64,000 nt of DNA, taken from contig NZ_CP075189.1 of NCBI RefSeq assembly GCF_020510565.1, forward strand, positions 2,712,501 to 2,776,500, given 5' to 3'. The position numbers and the translations under genes are program-made. Shown here in pieces: positions 27,101-36,604 of the stretch. Below the pieces are notes generated by a model that was not told the origin of the DNA, searched no databases, and saw nothing but the letters and a program-made list of their open reading frames with translations. This DNA is from Ferribacterium limneticum. Its GTDB lineage: Bacteria > Pseudomonadota > Gammaproteobacteria > Burkholderiales > Rhodocyclaceae. How positions within the stretch are numbered: position 1 is the stretch's first letter; each line of letters opens with the position of its first letter.

Positions 27101-27610
27101 GCCGCGACCACCGCCGCCCCAACTGGCTTTCAGCATAATGGGATATCCCACCTTGGCTGCCTGCTTGCGGCACTCTTCCATGTCATAAGGCAGGGCGCCT
27201 GTGGCGGGCACCACAGGTACGCCAACCCGCTCAGCCAAGGCGCGGGCAGCAACCTTGTTACCCAACTCCCGCATGACATCGGGTCTAGGGCCAATGAATG
27301 CGATGCCTGCTGCCGCACAGGCGTCGGCAAAATCGGGATTCTCAGAGAGGAAGCCGTAGCCCGGGTGAATAGCATCCACTTTCGCTAACTTGGCGACACG
27401 AATAATGTCGGCAATATCCAGATAGGCGCCAATTGGCTTCTTGCCGTCACCAACCAGATAGCTTTCGTCTGCCTTGAAACGATGCAGGGCAAAGCGGTCT
27501 TCGTTTGAATAGATACCCACGGTACGGATGCCCAGTTCCGATGCTGCTCGCATGACGCGGATCGCAATTTCGCTTCGGTTCGCTACAAGGATGCTACGAA
27601 TCTTTTTCAT
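24167..27610 (-). CDS. pyc: Pyruvate carboxylase
   Basis: The 1147-residue biotin enzyme carboxylates pyruvate to oxaloacetate. Domains in order are biotin carboxylase (start IRSILVANRSEIAIRVMRAA, glycine-rich loop KASWGGGGRGMRAI), carboxyltransferase (LLTDTTMRDAHQSLFATRMR, Zn and substrate region), and a C-terminal biotinyl domain with the AMKMETAI lysine. Full length indicates the single-chain type. The start at 27610 with GAGAG is chosen; the longer frame from 27718 adds a non-homologous extension. Located downstream of catabolic genes that yield pyruvate and acetyl-CoA, it should supply oxaloacetate. Confidence 0.96.
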   Translation of the reverse strand: MKKIRSILVANRSEIAIRVMRAASELGIRTVGIYSNEDRFALHRFKADESYLVGDGKKPIGAYLDIADIIRVAKLAKVDAIHPGYGFLSENPDFADACAAAGIAFIGPRPDVMRELGNKVAARALAERVGVPVVPATGALPYDMEECRKQAAKVGYPIMLKASWGGGGRGMRAIHSEEELAPSIEVARREADAAFGNDEVYLEKMVVRARHVEVQVMGDTHGNLVHLFERDCSVQRRNQKVVERAPAPYLTAAQREGLCLSALKLAAGVNYTHAGTVEFLMDADTGNFYFIEVNPRIQVEHTVTEEVTGIDIVKAQIKVTEGAKIGEDDYLPAQVNIHLSGHALQCRVTTEDPEKGFTPDYGKLSAYRSAAGAGIRLDAGTAYTGAVITPFYDSLLVKVTARGHDPEEAIRRMDRALREFRIRGVSTNLAFLENVIEHPLFKNGQCTTRFIDTTPELFTFKAKRDRASRMLRFVGNVVVNGNPEMKGRVKPAHLLAKPLLPAVDLGAPLSAGSRDKLKELGPDKFAQWMRNEQRILLTDTTMRDAHQSLFATRMRTADMLPIAPQYAHLLPELFSMECWGGATFDVAMRFLKEDPWARLVQLRQAVPNILFQMLLRASNAVGYTNYSDNVVRYFVKQAAENGMDVFRVFDSLNWVENMRVAMDAVIEAGAVCEGTICYTGDIFDPARPKYNLKYYVDMAKQLEKAGAHIIGLKDMAGVCRPAAAKALVKALREEVGLPIHFHTHDTSGGAVASILAAVEAGVDAVDGAMDAMSGLTSQPSLGTIVAALEHTERDSGLTYGRIAPFSRYWEGVRHFYSPFEAEIRSGTSDVYRHEMPGGQYTNLREQARSMGLEHRWNEVAQGYADVNQLFGDIVKVTPSSKVVGDLALFMVANDLSSEDVKNPEKDISFPESVISMMRGELGYPADGFPMELQAKILKGQQPIEGRVGGHLPAVNLEAEREKAEKTVGHHVNDTDLASFLMYPKVFAEYADHVRKYGDVSVLPTPVFFYGLSEKDEIAVDIDMGKTLVVRLTGKTVVDDEGEVKLFFELNGQPRPVRIAKAGLESTRKARPKAEEGNANHIAAPMPGAVSTIAVKPGQKVCKGSPLLSIEAMKMETAITVDRDATVVKVLVSPGDRVDPKDLLLVLE

Positions 27611-27758
27611 CGACTGCTCTCTTTCATATTTGTCGCTTGGGAAAGAATGAACTGGACTACCTGTGCAGGGGAAATCAGGATAGATATCTGGCTGTAACGC
27701 TCGATGGGCAACCGCCATGCGATGCCTAATGGGTTATTGCCGAAGTCGTCCCCCATCT

Positions 27759-27917
27759 CTAGTCGTGAGCTGCCTCACTCAGTTCACGATACCGACGCAT
27801 ACAATCGGCTCTTTGCGCTACGTACTCTTCAGAATTTATCTGGCCAAAAGACTTCTGGAGAAGCAACTGCTTAAGTCGAACAACAATTGCCATTAATTCT
27901 TTGCGATGCATCTCCAT
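27759..27917 (-). CDS. Small helical hypothetical protein
   Basis: The 52-residue protein, from the ATG at 27917 with GAAGG upstream, is mostly amphipathic helix (ELMAIVVRLKQLLLQKSFGQ then INSEEYVAQRADCMRRYREL). It resembles short SHOCT-like proteins with a G-x-I-x-x-E-E-Y pattern, and no function is assigned. It stands between the terminator of the CoA-transferase operon and pyruvate carboxylase, about 150 bases before the latter, and may be cotranscribed with it. Confidence 0.5.
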   Translation of the reverse strand: MEMHRKELMAIVVRLKQLLLQKSFGQINSEEYVAQRADCMRRYRELSEAAHD

Positions 27918-28015
27918 ATTTACGCCTTCATTTATCTTGGTAATTTTCATAGTTAGGAACGAGAAAATAACGGTATTTCAATCGTTTATTCCAAAATCGT
28001 TCATTTCAAAAAAAA

Positions 28016-28031
28016 GCCCGCCGTAGCGGGC
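28016..28031 (-). terminator. Rho-independent terminator of the CoA-transferase operon
   Basis: The stem GCCCGC (28016-28021) pairs with GCGGGC (28026-28031) around a CGTA loop. On the minus strand the hairpin is followed by an unbroken run of T bases (28008-28015 on the plus strand is an A-run), and A bases also flank the other side, so it could work both ways. It lies about 95 bases after the stop of the CoA-transferase beta gene. Confidence 0.85.
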
Positions 28032-28124
28032 AAAAACCCGATTCAATTCTTCAGACCAAGGAGAAATACAACACGATGGCCAAGAAGCGCAGAGGAGATA
28101 TTTGAATCGGGGATGGAACGAAAT

Positions 28125-28778
28125 CTATTGAATACCCTCCATCATTTTCAATGACGGAGAAACCGTAAATGGCGCGCTTGTCTTGGCTGTAACCTCTTCC
28201 AGGGACAATCCAGGTGCAAGTTCAACTAGAGTGAACACACCATTCAAACGTTCAAACACGGCGAGATCAGTTACCACCATGGAAACCTTGCCGCGCGCTG
28301 TTAGAGGAAGAGTGCAGTGCTCCAACAAACGAGACTCGCCCTCTTTCGTACAGTGCTCCATTGCGACAATCACTCGCTTTGCCCCCGTGACTAAATCCAT
28401 CGCCCCCCCCATGCCCGGCACCATCTTCCCGGGCACCATCCAATTGGCGAGATTTCCATGGCAATCGACCTGCAAGCCTCCAAGTACCGTCAAATCTATA
28501 TGCCCCCCGCGAATCAGCGCAAAAGACATTGCACTGTCGAACATTGCCGCCCCTGGAATAAGTCCACATGGCTTACCGCCAGCGTTTACAACACCAAATT
28601 CAGGATCGCCTTGCAATGGACCAAGGCCTAGAAATCCGTTTTCAGACTGCAAGGTGATATGAATATCAGGTGACAGATAGCTTGGAATCATTGTCGGAAG
28701 GCCAATGCCAAGATTGACGATGAATCCCTCTTGCAACTCTTGAGCAACGCGACGTGCGATTAATTCCTTGGCCTCCAT
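28125..28778 (-). CDS. CoA-transferase subunit B (AtoA/CatJ-like)
   Basis: The 217-residue protein has the family I CoA-transferase small domain with the catalytic glutamate in LQSENGFLGLG and glycine-rich LIRGGHIDLTVLGGLQVD. With the A subunit encoded just upstream it should transfer CoA between an acyl-CoA donor (often acetyl- or succinyl-CoA) and a carboxylate such as acetoacetate, 3-oxoadipate or a fatty acid. The beta-keto acid cleavage enzyme at 57761 would give acetoacetate, so activation of acetoacetate is a good guess. It is the last gene before the terminator, one base after the A subunit's stop. Confidence 0.9.
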   Translation of the reverse strand: MEAKELIARRVAQELQEGFIVNLGIGLPTMIPSYLSPDIHITLQSENGFLGLGPLQGDPEFGVVNAGGKPCGLIPGAAMFDSAMSFALIRGGHIDLTVLGGLQVDCHGNLANWMVPGKMVPGMGGAMDLVTGAKRVIVAMEHCTKEGESRLLEHCTLPLTARGKVSMVVTDLAVFERLNGVFTLVELAPGLSLEEVTAKTSAPFTVSPSLKMMEGIQ

Positions 28779-28779
28779 C

Positions 28780-29442
28780 TCAGCTACCCTTCTTCACGAT
28801 GATCCTGTCCACAAGTGCGCCAGGCGTCATAACAAGATCGGGATCTATTTCTCCTACCTCGACTAGTTCATCGACCTCGGCAATAACAAGGTCTGCAGCT
28901 AAGGCCATGACCGGATTGAAATTCCTGGATGCACGTTGATAAACAAGATTGCCCAAACGGTCGCCTTTCTTTGCTTTCAAGATGGCTACATCAGCCCTTA
29001 GGGGCAATTCGAGCAGAAACTCCTTGCCGCTCAAGACGAGTTTTGATTTGCCTTCCTCAACAATAGTCCCAACGCCTGTTGGCGTTAATACCCCGCCTAG
29101 GCCAGCTCCACCACAACGAATTCTTTCGGCCAAGGTGCCTTGAGGTACCAATTCCACCTCAATCTCTCCAGAAATCATCTTTTTCCCAGTCACCGGGTTG
29201 GTCCCAATATGCGAAACGATGACCCTCGTTGCCAGCCCTTGCGCAATTAACGGGCCGACTCCGGTATCAGGAAACGCGGTATCGTTCCCAATGAGCGTAA
29301 GATCCTTGACACCCTTTTTCAGGATTTCAGAAACAATCCCCTCGGGAGTACCAACGCCCATAAACCCACCAAACATGACGGACATCCCATCATGAAATAG
29401 AGGGGCAACCTCTGACCACTCGATTAACTTACCAACTGCCAT
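28780..29442 (-). CDS. CoA-transferase subunit A (AtoD/CatI-like)
   Basis: The 220-residue protein has the typical start [19 protein letters not shown] and the [16 protein letters not shown] loop of the alpha subunit, which binds the CoA moiety. It overlaps nothing and is followed after one base by the B subunit. A 104-base spacer separates it from the ETF alpha gene upstream. The pair is an AtoDA-type enzyme; the exact acyl specificity cannot be read from the sequence. Confidence 0.9.
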   Translation of the reverse strand: MAVGKLIEWSEVAPLFHDGMSVMFGGFMGVGTPEGIVSEILKKGVKDLTLIGNDTAFPDTGVGPLIAQGLATRVIVSHIGTNPVTGKKMISGEIEVELVPQGTLAERIRCGGAGLGGVLTPTGVGTIVEEGKSKLVLSGKEFLLELPLRADVAILKAKKGDRLGNLVYQRASRNFNPVMALAADLVIAEVDELVEVGEIDPDLVMTPGALVDRIIVKKGS

Positions 29443-29546
29443 GCTGTTTTCCTTCTATTTGGTCTTTTATTGGCACTTCGGGAGCTTCGAAACGGCCAGA
29501 GCTTGATGAAATAGGCTGACTGCTCTTTACGCCAGAGATTTGACTG

Positions 29547-30479
29547 TCAGCCAATAGCATCGGTAAGTTGCGGGACGACCTCGAACAAGTCCCCCACCAG
29601 CCCGTAATCGGCCACTTGGAAGATTGGCGCATCGGTGTCCTTGTTGATTGCGACAATCACCTTGGAATCCTTCATGCCGGCCAGGTGCTGGATGGCGCCG
29701 GAAATACCCACAGCGATGTAAAGCTGCGGCGCGACAATCTTTCCTGTCTGTCCGACCTGGAAGTCGTTCGGCACATAACCCGCGTCAACCGCAGCGCGCG
29801 ATGCGCCTAAGGCGGCTTTTAGCTTGTCGGCCAGAGGCTCGAGAAGCTTGTGATAATTCTCGCCACTACCGACCCCACGCCCACCCGATACGATGATCTT
29901 GGCGGCACCGAGTTCAGGACGTTCGGACTTGGTTAGCTCTCGACTGACCAGACAAGTCCTGCCCTCGTCAGAGGCAGGACCAAGAGCCTCAACAGGTGCG
30001 CTGCCACCTACAACCGCAGCATCAAATGCGGTGGTGCGGATGGTGATAACCTTGGTCAGATCACTACTTTTCACCGTTGCCAAGACATTGCCGGCATAGA
30101 TGGGACGGACGAAGGTGTCGCTCCCTTCGATGGCAACAACATCGGAGATTTGTGCGACGTCCAGCAATGCTGCGACCCGTGGCATGATGTTCTTGCCGAA
30201 AGATGTGGCTGGTGCCAAAAGATGGGTGTAGCCAGTGGCAGTAGCAACAACAAGCGCGGCAACGTTCTCGGCGGTCTGCTCGGCGTAATGTGCGGCATCG
30301 GCGACGAGCACCTTGACGACCCCCTGCAGCCTGCTGGCCTGCTGTGCGGCAGGATCACAATTAACACCGGCAATCAAAACATGGACATTGCTCCCCAACC
30401 GGGTGGCGGCAGAGATGGTATTGAGGGTGGCAGCCTTGATATTTTGATTGTCGTGCTCTGCAATGACGAGAATGGACAT
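29547..30479 (-). CDS. etfA: Electron transfer flavoprotein alpha subunit
   Basis: The 310-residue protein begins [18 protein letters not shown] and has the C-terminal FAD-binding signature [19 protein letters not shown]. With EtfB it carries electrons from acyl-CoA dehydrogenases to the ETF:quinone oxidoreductase. It follows etfB with one base between. Here it should serve the acyl-CoA dehydrogenase and glutaryl-CoA dehydrogenase encoded at 40588 and 41809. Confidence 0.96.
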   Translation of the reverse strand: MSILVIAEHDNQNIKAATLNTISAATRLGSNVHVLIAGVNCDPAAQQASRLQGVVKVLVADAAHYAEQTAENVAALVVATATGYTHLLAPATSFGKNIMPRVAALLDVAQISDVVAIEGSDTFVRPIYAGNVLATVKSSDLTKVITIRTTAFDAAVVGGSAPVEALGPASDEGRTCLVSRELTKSERPELGAAKIIVSGGRGVGSGENYHKLLEPLADKLKAALGASRAAVDAGYVPNDFQVGQTGKIVAPQLYIAVGISGAIQHLAGMKDSKVIVAINKDTDAPIFQVADYGLVGDLFEVVPQLTDAIG

Positions 30480-30480
30480 G

Positions 30481-31230
30481 TCAGATTACCTTTGCTTCGT
30501 TTTTCAACTTATTGACCAGTTCGGCGACATCGGCGACCTTGATTCCTGCACTGCGCTTTGACGGCTCGGCGAGCTTTAGCGTGGTCAGCCGCGACACAAT
30601 ATCGACCCCCTGATCGCTGGCTTTGACAATGTCAAGTGGCTTCTTCTTTGCCTTCATGATGTTGGGCAGTGTCGCGTAGCGCGGTTCATTAAGGCGCAGG
30701 TCCGTAGTGACTACGGCCGGCAATGTGATCTCCAGGGTCTCCAAGCCGCCGTCAATTTCTCGCGTGACCTTGGCCTTTCCGTCCGCAATGACGACCTTTG
30801 AAGCGAAGGTCGCCTGTGGCCAGCCGGAAAGCGCAGCTAACATCTGTCCGACCTGGTTTGCATCATCATCGATTGCCTGCTTTCCGCAGATAACCAGCTG
30901 AGGTTGCTCCTTGTCACACAGCACCTTCAATAGCTTTGCCACAGCGAGGGGCTGCAACTCGGTATCGCTTTCGACCAGGATGCCCCGGTCAGCTCCCATC
31001 GCCAGCGCAGTGCGAATGGTCTCCTGACAGGCTGTAGCACCACAGGAAACGGCAATCACTTCCGTCGCGATGCCAGCCTCTTTCAGTCGAACGGCCTCTT
31101 CTATCGCTATTTCATCGAAGGGATTCATCGACATCTTGACGTTCGCGAGATCAACGCCAGACCCATCGGTCTTGACACGTACCTTGACGTTGTAATCGAC
31201 CACCCGCTTCACGGGGACAAGAATCTTCAT
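30481..31230 (-). CDS. etfB: Electron transfer flavoprotein beta subunit
   Basis: The 249-residue protein begins [19 protein letters not shown] with the AMP-binding ETF beta pattern ([18 protein letters not shown], then [17 protein letters not shown]). The ATG at 31230 has GGAG; a longer frame to 31554 has no such site and adds unlike sequence. It heads a four-gene run etfB-etfA-CoA-transferase A-B ending in the terminator at 28016. The 235-base spacer upstream may hold a promoter. Confidence 0.96.
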   Translation of the reverse strand: MKILVPVKRVVDYNVKVRVKTDGSGVDLANVKMSMNPFDEIAIEEAVRLKEAGIATEVIAVSCGATACQETIRTALAMGADRGILVESDTELQPLAVAKLLKVLCDKEQPQLVICGKQAIDDDANQVGQMLAALSGWPQATFASKVVIADGKAKVTREIDGGLETLEITLPAVVTTDLRLNEPRYATLPNIMKAKKKPLDIVKASDQGVDIVSRLTTLKLAEPSKRSAGIKVADVAELVNKLKNEAKVI

Positions 31231-31465
31231 TACATTTCTCCTGTGCTTCTGTTGAATCTCATGCTGTTGTTGATCACATGTTTGGGGCAACGCGCCAAGT
31301 TCGCCAAAACATGGCTCCATCGATGGCTTGGAACCAAGCGCGCGGGTGTTCTTCTTTGGATCCGTGATATCGCACTGATACGCATTGGACTGCTTGAGCA
31401 GGCGGGTGTTGCCCGACGAGACGTTCGCTGAACTGCCGGGCAACAAACAGCATTCATTGGGATTG

Positions 31466-32896
31466 CTATTCCACCGTGACGTGGAGACTAGTGAATTCGC
31501 ACAACCCCTCGTCTCCATTCTCCACCCCAACGCCGGACTGCTTTCGTCCGCCAAACGGAACTGACGGCATTAACACCTGCGCGGCGTTTATCCACACGGT
31601 GCCGCAATCGAGGCGAGTTGCAATGGACCTGGCAACCTCAACGTTTTTGCTCCAGACTGACCCGGAAAGCCCGAACTCACTGTCGTTGGCACGCCTTATG
31701 ACGTCGTCGATATCACTGAACCGAAGCAGCGGAACAACGGGCCCAAACGGCTCTTCAAGCACGATGCGAGAATCGTCTGGCGGGTTGTCGATGATGGTTG
31801 GCGCTATAAAGTAGCCGGGTCCCTTCATATCGCCCGGTTCCGACAGAAATTTATAGCCAGCCCTTCTGGAGTCCTCGATCAATTCCTGAACACGCTGATA
31901 TTGAACGCGGTTCTGTACAGGACCGATCCGTGCTCCAGGCGCTTCGCCGTTTGACGGCTGGAACGTCCGCGCCAAATTCGCCATTGCAGCAGCGAACTGG
32001 TCATAAATCGCATCATGCACATAGATTCGCTTAGCAGCGACACAAACCTGTCCACAATTTCGGAATGCCGCCCAAAACATTTTCTCGGCTGTTTCTTCAA
32101 CATCAACATCCGGAAGCACGATTGCTGGATCATTACCACCTAACTCCAATGTCACACGCTTCAAATTAACGGATGCACTACGCATCACCGCTCGCCCGGT
32201 TGCGGTTGAGCCAGTAAACGCAATCTTGTCCAAGCCGAGATGCTCCGACATCCTCGGACCAAGATGGTCACCACCCGATACGACGTTGAGCACCCCCGGG
32301 GGAAGTACATCGAGTAGCAATTCACCAATTTTCAACGTCGTCAGCGGTGTAAATGGGGATGGTTTGAGAACAACAGTATTGCCGGCCAATAGAGCTGGGG
32401 CCAATTTCCATGTAGCAAGGTTGATGGGGAAATTCCACGGCGTAATCGCTCCGACAACACCGACAGGTACGCGCCTAATCTCGACCTTCCGACCCTCGGG
32501 ACTTATACGGTGCTCAATGGACAGTTGGCACTTGGCAAAATGCCTGAACCAAAGCGCAGAGCGAGCAATCTCCATTCGTGCATCCGCCAACGGCTTGCCT
32601 TGCTCCCTAGTCAGCAATACACCGAGCGGCTCCACATTCTCTTCCAGCTTCTCAGCAATCAGTTCCAACGCATTCGCCCGAGTTTCGTGCGTAGCGCTTC
32701 TCCATTCAGGAAAGGCCTTGCGGGCAGCGTTGACCGCCTCATCGAGCATTTCCGCAGAACAGTCGGGAGCAACCCCTACGAGTTGCTCCGTAGCAGGATT
32801 AATCACGTCGATTCCCTTGTCACAGATGACCTTCAGGCCATCAATCGACATACAGAACCCGTTTTCAAAATCGATACTGGGGGGTTTCTGATCCAT
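31466..32896 (-). CDS. NAD(P)-dependent aldehyde (semialdehyde) dehydrogenase
   Basis: The 476-residue ALDH has the usual landmarks: [17 protein letters not shown], the FTGSTATG cofactor turn, the catalytic Glu in [12 protein letters not shown] and the Cys in [14 protein letters not shown]. It is in the same run as the HpaI-like aldolase, which releases pyruvate plus an omega-semialdehyde, so oxidation of that semialdehyde to a dicarboxylate is the best reading (a succinate- or pimelate-semialdehyde dehydrogenase type). The second of two ATG codons (32896) has better spacing to GGAGG than the first (32899). Confidence 0.9.
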   Translation of the reverse strand: MDQKPPSIDFENGFCMSIDGLKVICDKGIDVINPATEQLVGVAPDCSAEMLDEAVNAARKAFPEWRSATHETRANALELIAEKLEENVEPLGVLLTREQGKPLADARMEIARSALWFRHFAKCQLSIEHRISPEGRKVEIRRVPVGVVGAITPWNFPINLATWKLAPALLAGNTVVLKPSPFTPLTTLKIGELLLDVLPPGVLNVVSGGDHLGPRMSEHLGLDKIAFTGSTATGRAVMRSASVNLKRVTLELGGNDPAIVLPDVDVEETAEKMFWAAFRNCGQVCVAAKRIYVHDAIYDQFAAAMANLARTFQPSNGEAPGARIGPVQNRVQYQRVQELIEDSRRAGYKFLSEPGDMKGPGYFIAPTIIDNPPDDSRIVLEEPFGPVVPLLRFSDIDDVIRRANDSEFGLSGSVWSKNVEVARSIATRLDCGTVWINAAQVLMPSVPFGGRKQSGVGVENGDEGLCEFTSLHVTVE

Positions 32897-32974
32897 CATT
32901 CCTCCGTCAATTCATGTCGCTTGGGCAATTTATTCTCTTGTCGAGAACAACTATTTTTGCCACTGCAATTCCTG

Positions 32975-34177
32975 TCACATCCGCTCAATTACCATGGCGA
33001 TCCCCTGGCCGACGCCAATACACAAGCTAACGACGGCGTAACGTCCATGACAACGTTGCAATTCCCGCGTTGCGCTGAAGGCAATCCTTGCCCCTGAGGC
33101 GCCGAGCGGGTGACCCAACGCAATCGCACCACCGTTCGGATTCACTCTGGCATCGTCAAAGGAAACGTTTAATAGCCGCAAACAACCAAGCACTTGGGAT
33201 GCAAAAGCCTCGTTGATTTCAATGACATCCATGTCGCCAAGCGAAAGGCCTGCACGTTCAAGCGCTTTGGGTATTGCATATGCGGGCCCGATGCCCATGA
33301 TCCTCGGGGCAACACCGGCCACTGCACTTGAGAGGATGCGCGCCATCGGCGCTACGCCGGCACGTTCTCCGGCGCGCGCGCTGCCCACCAATACAGCCGC
33401 TGCGCCATCGTTGATCCCAGACGCATTCCCAGCCGTCACCACACCGCCGGCGAAGAGAGGCTTTAACTTGGAGAGGGCATCGAACGTTGATTCTGGTCGA
33501 GGATGCTCGTCTTCGCTAACAATAAGAGGAGGCGTTTTGCGCCCCGTGGGCACCTCGATAGGAAGGATCTCGTCCGAATAAAAACCACTTGCTTTGGCGT
33601 TTGCATACTGAGCTTGAGATTTCGCTGCATAGAAATCACATGCTTCGCGATCAATGTCCAATTCTGCCGCGACGTTATCAGCCGTCTCCGGCATTGAATG
33701 GTTGCCATACTGATCCGTAAGGCGCACATTCGGAAAGCGCACACCGATGGTTGCGTCGAAAACCTTGAAATCACGGCTGTATGGAGTCTCTGCCTTAGCA
33801 ACTACAAACGGTGCCCGACTCATGCTCTCCACACCACCGGCAACATAGAGTTCCCCTTCACCGCAAGTAACAGCGCGAGCACTTTCTATCACAGCCGCCA
33901 AGCCGCTTCCGCATAGCCGATTTACCGTTTGTCCAGGTGTGGTTGCAGGAAAGCCCGCCAACAATGTGGCGTGCCGCGCAACGTTCCGGCTATCCTCTCC
34001 GGATTGAGAGGCGCAGCCGAGAATGACGTCCTCGATCTTGTTGGGCGAGAACCCTGAGCGCGCCACCAATTCCCTCATCACCGTTGCTGCCAAGTCATCT
34101 GGGCGAACGCTAGCAAGCGCCCCCCCATGCCGACCAATTGGAGACCTCAAACCTGCATAAATATAGGCATCAAGCAT
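32975..34177 (-). CDS. Acetyl-CoA acyltransferase (PcaF/PaaJ-like thiolase)
   Basis: The 400-residue thiolase has the nucleophile Cys in VNRLCGSGLAAV (near residue 89), NEAFA, the His in IALGHPLGASGARI and the second Cys in SLCIGVGQG. The pattern is closer to 3-oxoadipyl-CoA thiolases (PcaF/PaaJ), which accept omega-carboxylated substrates, than to FadA. It would close each beta-oxidation round, releasing acetyl-CoA. AGGA precedes the start. It lies between the aldehyde dehydrogenase and the 3-hydroxyacyl-CoA dehydrogenase in one run. Confidence 0.92.
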   Translation of the reverse strand: MLDAYIYAGLRSPIGRHGGALASVRPDDLAATVMRELVARSGFSPNKIEDVILGCASQSGEDSRNVARHATLLAGFPATTPGQTVNRLCGSGLAAVIESARAVTCGEGELYVAGGVESMSRAPFVVAKAETPYSRDFKVFDATIGVRFPNVRLTDQYGNHSMPETADNVAAELDIDREACDFYAAKSQAQYANAKASGFYSDEILPIEVPTGRKTPPLIVSEDEHPRPESTFDALSKLKPLFAGGVVTAGNASGINDGAAAVLVGSARAGERAGVAPMARILSSAVAGVAPRIMGIGPAYAIPKALERAGLSLGDMDVIEINEAFASQVLGCLRLLNVSFDDARVNPNGGAIALGHPLGASGARIAFSATRELQRCHGRYAVVSLCIGVGQGIAMVIERM

Positions 34178-34214
34178 TTCGTTTTCCTGAACTTCAGTTG
34201 TTAGACGGTTAGGA

Positions 34215-35744
34215 TTAGTTTTCCGGAGTCAGCAGCGACACCCCGAGGCGAGCCCGACGGATAAGCCAGGGACTCGGCCGATAACGAGGATCTCGATAGA
34301 AATCGTTGAGTTCCTCCAATATCTGAAGTACCACTTTGGCGCCCATTGAATCGCCCATTGTGAGCGGCCCCATTGGATAGCCGAGGCCGAGCGTAACGGC
34401 GCGATCGATATCAGATGGCGTAGCAATTCGCTGCTGTGCCATATCGCAGCCGATATTGACAATCATTGCCTTCACTCGCTGCGCTACGAATCCAGGGCTA
34501 TCGTGGATACATATAGGTGAAGTGCCATTACTCGCAAAAATTGACCGTACTGCCAGGGACACATCGGCTGCAGTTACGGGCGTTTTCATCAATGTTACTT
34601 GGCCGTCAAGATGTAGCGGGTCAATTCCGATCGTTTTGGCAGGATCAAGCTTTTCAGACAGTGCAGCAGTTGTCACATCGAGCCCGATCGGGAGAACTAT
34701 GCAAATTGACTCTGCAGTTGGCCGTTCGCCTTTGTCCACCAATGCGCCTTTGGCCTCGATTAGACGAATCACCTCCTCCCGGAAAGGTGAATTGCTGGAC
34801 CCCACCCAAATGGGTTTCATAACCACAGCTGCGTCAGGCACTTCTTCCGGAGACTCAATCAGCTTTTTTCCATCTGCATATTTGTAAAAGCCTTGGCCCG
34901 TCTTTCGTCCCAGCAACCCCGCAACAAGACGCTGGCGGGCGATCAACGAAGGCCGGTAGCGTGGCTCCTGGTAGTACTGGTTGTAAATTGCCTCCATCAC
35001 CGGATACGACACATCAAGACCCGTCAGATCGAGAAGTTCGAAAGGTCCAAGTTTGAAGCCAGCTCCACGAAGAATGCCGTCAACCTGGCTGAAATCAGCA
35101 ATGCCCTCGCCGACAATCCGTAGCGCCTCAGTCAGAAAACCTCGCCCAGCGTGGTTGACAATGAAGCCAGGAGAATCCTTCGCCCGTACCGGTGTGTGAC
35201 CGAAACGCACGGCCAATTCCCCCAGCGCGCTGCCAACCCACGATTCGCTGCGAACGCCATCAATCACCTCGACGACTTTCATGACAGGAACGGGATTAAA
35301 GAAGTGGAAGCCACCTAAACGTCCGGGGAGTTTGCAAGTGGCGGCGATTTCGGTGACGGAGAGCGACGAGGTATTTGTTGCCAAAAGACAAGTATCTGAA
35401 ACCACCTCCTCAAGCCGACGAAAGAGTTCCCGCTTGGCATCCAGATTCTCGATGATGGCCTCAATGACCACGTGGCAACGCTCGAATTTTGTCAGGCTGT
35501 CAGCAACCGTAATGCGTGCTGCTGCAGCGGATGCCTCGAGGTAATCGATTTTCCCCTTGGCACTTAACTTTCCCAATACCTCGGCGATTGTCAGTCGAGC
35601 CGTTTCCGCAGTCTCTGGACTGTTATCAAACAGCACGACCTGAATTCCGGCTTGTGCAGCAATTTGAGCCATCCCACGGCCCATCAAACCTGCGCCAACG
35701 ATCCCGAGACAAAGATCATTACGAGAAGCATCGAACATCTTCAT
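34215..35744 (-). CDS. 3-Hydroxyacyl-CoA dehydrogenase (PaaH-like)
   Basis: The 509-residue enzyme has an N-terminal Rossmann domain (LGIVGAGLMGRGMAQIAAQA), the NTSSLSVTEIA segment, the catalytic-His region GGFHFFNPVPVMKVVEV and two copies of the C-terminal 3HCDH domain; the second begins near GFVAQRVKAMIVNIGCDMA. This length and duplicated C-terminus are typical of PaaH (PaaC) proteins of phenylacetate degradation, which act on 3-hydroxyadipyl-CoA. A dicarboxylyl-CoA substrate fits the neighbours. It overlaps the enoyl-CoA hydratase stop as ATGA. Confidence 0.93.
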   Translation of the reverse strand: MKMFDASRNDLCLGIVGAGLMGRGMAQIAAQAGIQVVLFDNSPETAETARLTIAEVLGKLSAKGKIDYLEASAAAARITVADSLTKFERCHVVIEAIIENLDAKRELFRRLEEVVSDTCLLATNTSSLSVTEIAATCKLPGRLGGFHFFNPVPVMKVVEVIDGVRSESWVGSALGELAVRFGHTPVRAKDSPGFIVNHAGRGFLTEALRIVGEGIADFSQVDGILRGAGFKLGPFELLDLTGLDVSYPVMEAIYNQYYQEPRYRPSLIARQRLVAGLLGRKTGQGFYKYADGKKLIESPEEVPDAAVVMKPIWVGSSNSPFREEVIRLIEAKGALVDKGERPTAESICIVLPIGLDVTTAALSEKLDPAKTIGIDPLHLDGQVTLMKTPVTAADVSLAVRSIFASNGTSPICIHDSPGFVAQRVKAMIVNIGCDMAQQRIATPSDIDRAVTLGLGYPMGPLTMGDSMGAKVVLQILEELNDFYRDPRYRPSPWLIRRARLGVSLLTPEN

Positions 35745-36511
35745 ACTCCATGAAAATCCGGTTTGCGCTTTTCAAGAAAAGCCTGCATTCCCTCACTCTT
35801 GTCGCGACTGGCGAACAAAAGTTGAAAAGCTTTCCGCTCGAGCATCAACGCAGTTTCCAGTGATGCATCCATCCCCGCGATTGCCACTTCCTTGATTTGT
35901 GCAATGGCCAGGGGCGGAAGCGCTGCAATTAGGGTGGCAATTTCGATGGCCCGTTCTTGAACGATGCCGTCGGCTACCACTTCGCTTACCAAACCCATAT
36001 CCGAAGCTTCTTGTGCAGATACGGGCAGCCCGGTCAAGAGCATCTTCAGCGCCTTGAACTTTCCCACGGCACGAAGCAAACGTTGTGTTCCACCTGCTCC
36101 AGGCATAATCCCGACCTTTACTTCAGGCTGGGCAAAAGAAGCAGTTTCGCCGGCAATGATGATGTCCGCATGCATGGCCAGTTCACAGCCACCGCCCCAA
36201 GCGAAACCGTTAACAGCAGCAATAATCGGCTTGGGACAAGCGGTGATCATTTGCCACATCCGCTGCGTATTTCTCAGCATCATTTCAATGGAACCACAAT
36301 CAACCATGGCCCGAATATCGGCGCCGGCCGCGAAGACATCATCGCCACCCGTCAATACAATCGCTCGAACATCGCTGGCTTGGCCCAGCTCATGAAAATG
36401 ACTGGCCAGTTGGCTACGAACCTCTTGGTTCAAAGCATTTCTGGCATCCGGACGATTAATCCGTAGTAATGCGACTTCTTTTGTCGGTCGCTCGACCAAG
36501 ACTTCTTTCAT
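35741..36511 (-). CDS. Enoyl-CoA hydratase (PaaF-like)
   Basis: The 256-residue crotonase has the oxyanion-hole sequences GGDDVFAAGADIRAM and FAWGGGCELAMHADIIIA and the acid residues in PEVKVGIMPGAGGTQRLLRA, all as in the PaaF and FadB-type hydratases. It should hydrate the 2-enoyl-CoA made by the acyl-CoA dehydrogenase. It begins the run with the PaaH-like and PaaJ-like genes, and the three together resemble the phenylacetate and adipate beta-oxidation set. A strong inverted repeat lies 60-90 bases upstream. Confidence 0.93.
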   Translation of the reverse strand: MKEVLVERPTKEVALLRINRPDARNALNQEVRSQLASHFHELGQASDVRAIVLTGGDDVFAAGADIRAMVDCGSIEMMLRNTQRMWQMITACPKPIIAAVNGFAWGGGCELAMHADIIIAGETASFAQPEVKVGIMPGAGGTQRLLRAVGKFKALKMLLTGLPVSAQEASDMGLVSEVVADGIVQERAIEIATLIAALPPLAIAQIKEVAIAGMDASLETALMLERKAFQLLFASRDKSEGMQAFLEKRKPDFHGV

Positions 36512-36570
36512 GCTGCCCCCTGACTGCTGCCCTTACATTTTCCGGATGCGTTATTGGCGTATGTCGATCT

Positions 36571-36600
36571 CATTTGGTGGCGCATACGCGCCACCAAATG
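36571..36600. promoter_or_regulatory. Perfect 13-bp inverted repeat
   Basis: CATTTGGTGGCGC (36571-36583) is repeated exactly in reverse complement at 36588-36600 with only ATAC between. It lies in the short gap after the HpaI-like aldolase stop and before the enoyl-CoA hydratase start, on the same strand as both. There is no T-run beside it, so it may be an attenuator, a processing hairpin or a protein-binding site rather than a classical terminator. Confidence 0.7.
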
Positions 36601-36604
36601 ACTA

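Noticed and set aside
24167..27718. The longer start for pyruvate carboxylase
   Set aside because: The extra 36 residues do not resemble the family, and the ATG at 27610 with a purine-rich site gives the normal N-terminus.
28125..29442. Naming the CoA-transferase pair as PcaIJ or GctAB
   Set aside because: Conserved residues do not separate these from AtoDA by eye; only the family is given.
31230..31554. A 108-residue N-terminal extension of EtfB
   Set aside because: EtfB starts at its conserved [10 protein letters not shown] with GGAG in front; the upstream frame has no coding resemblance.
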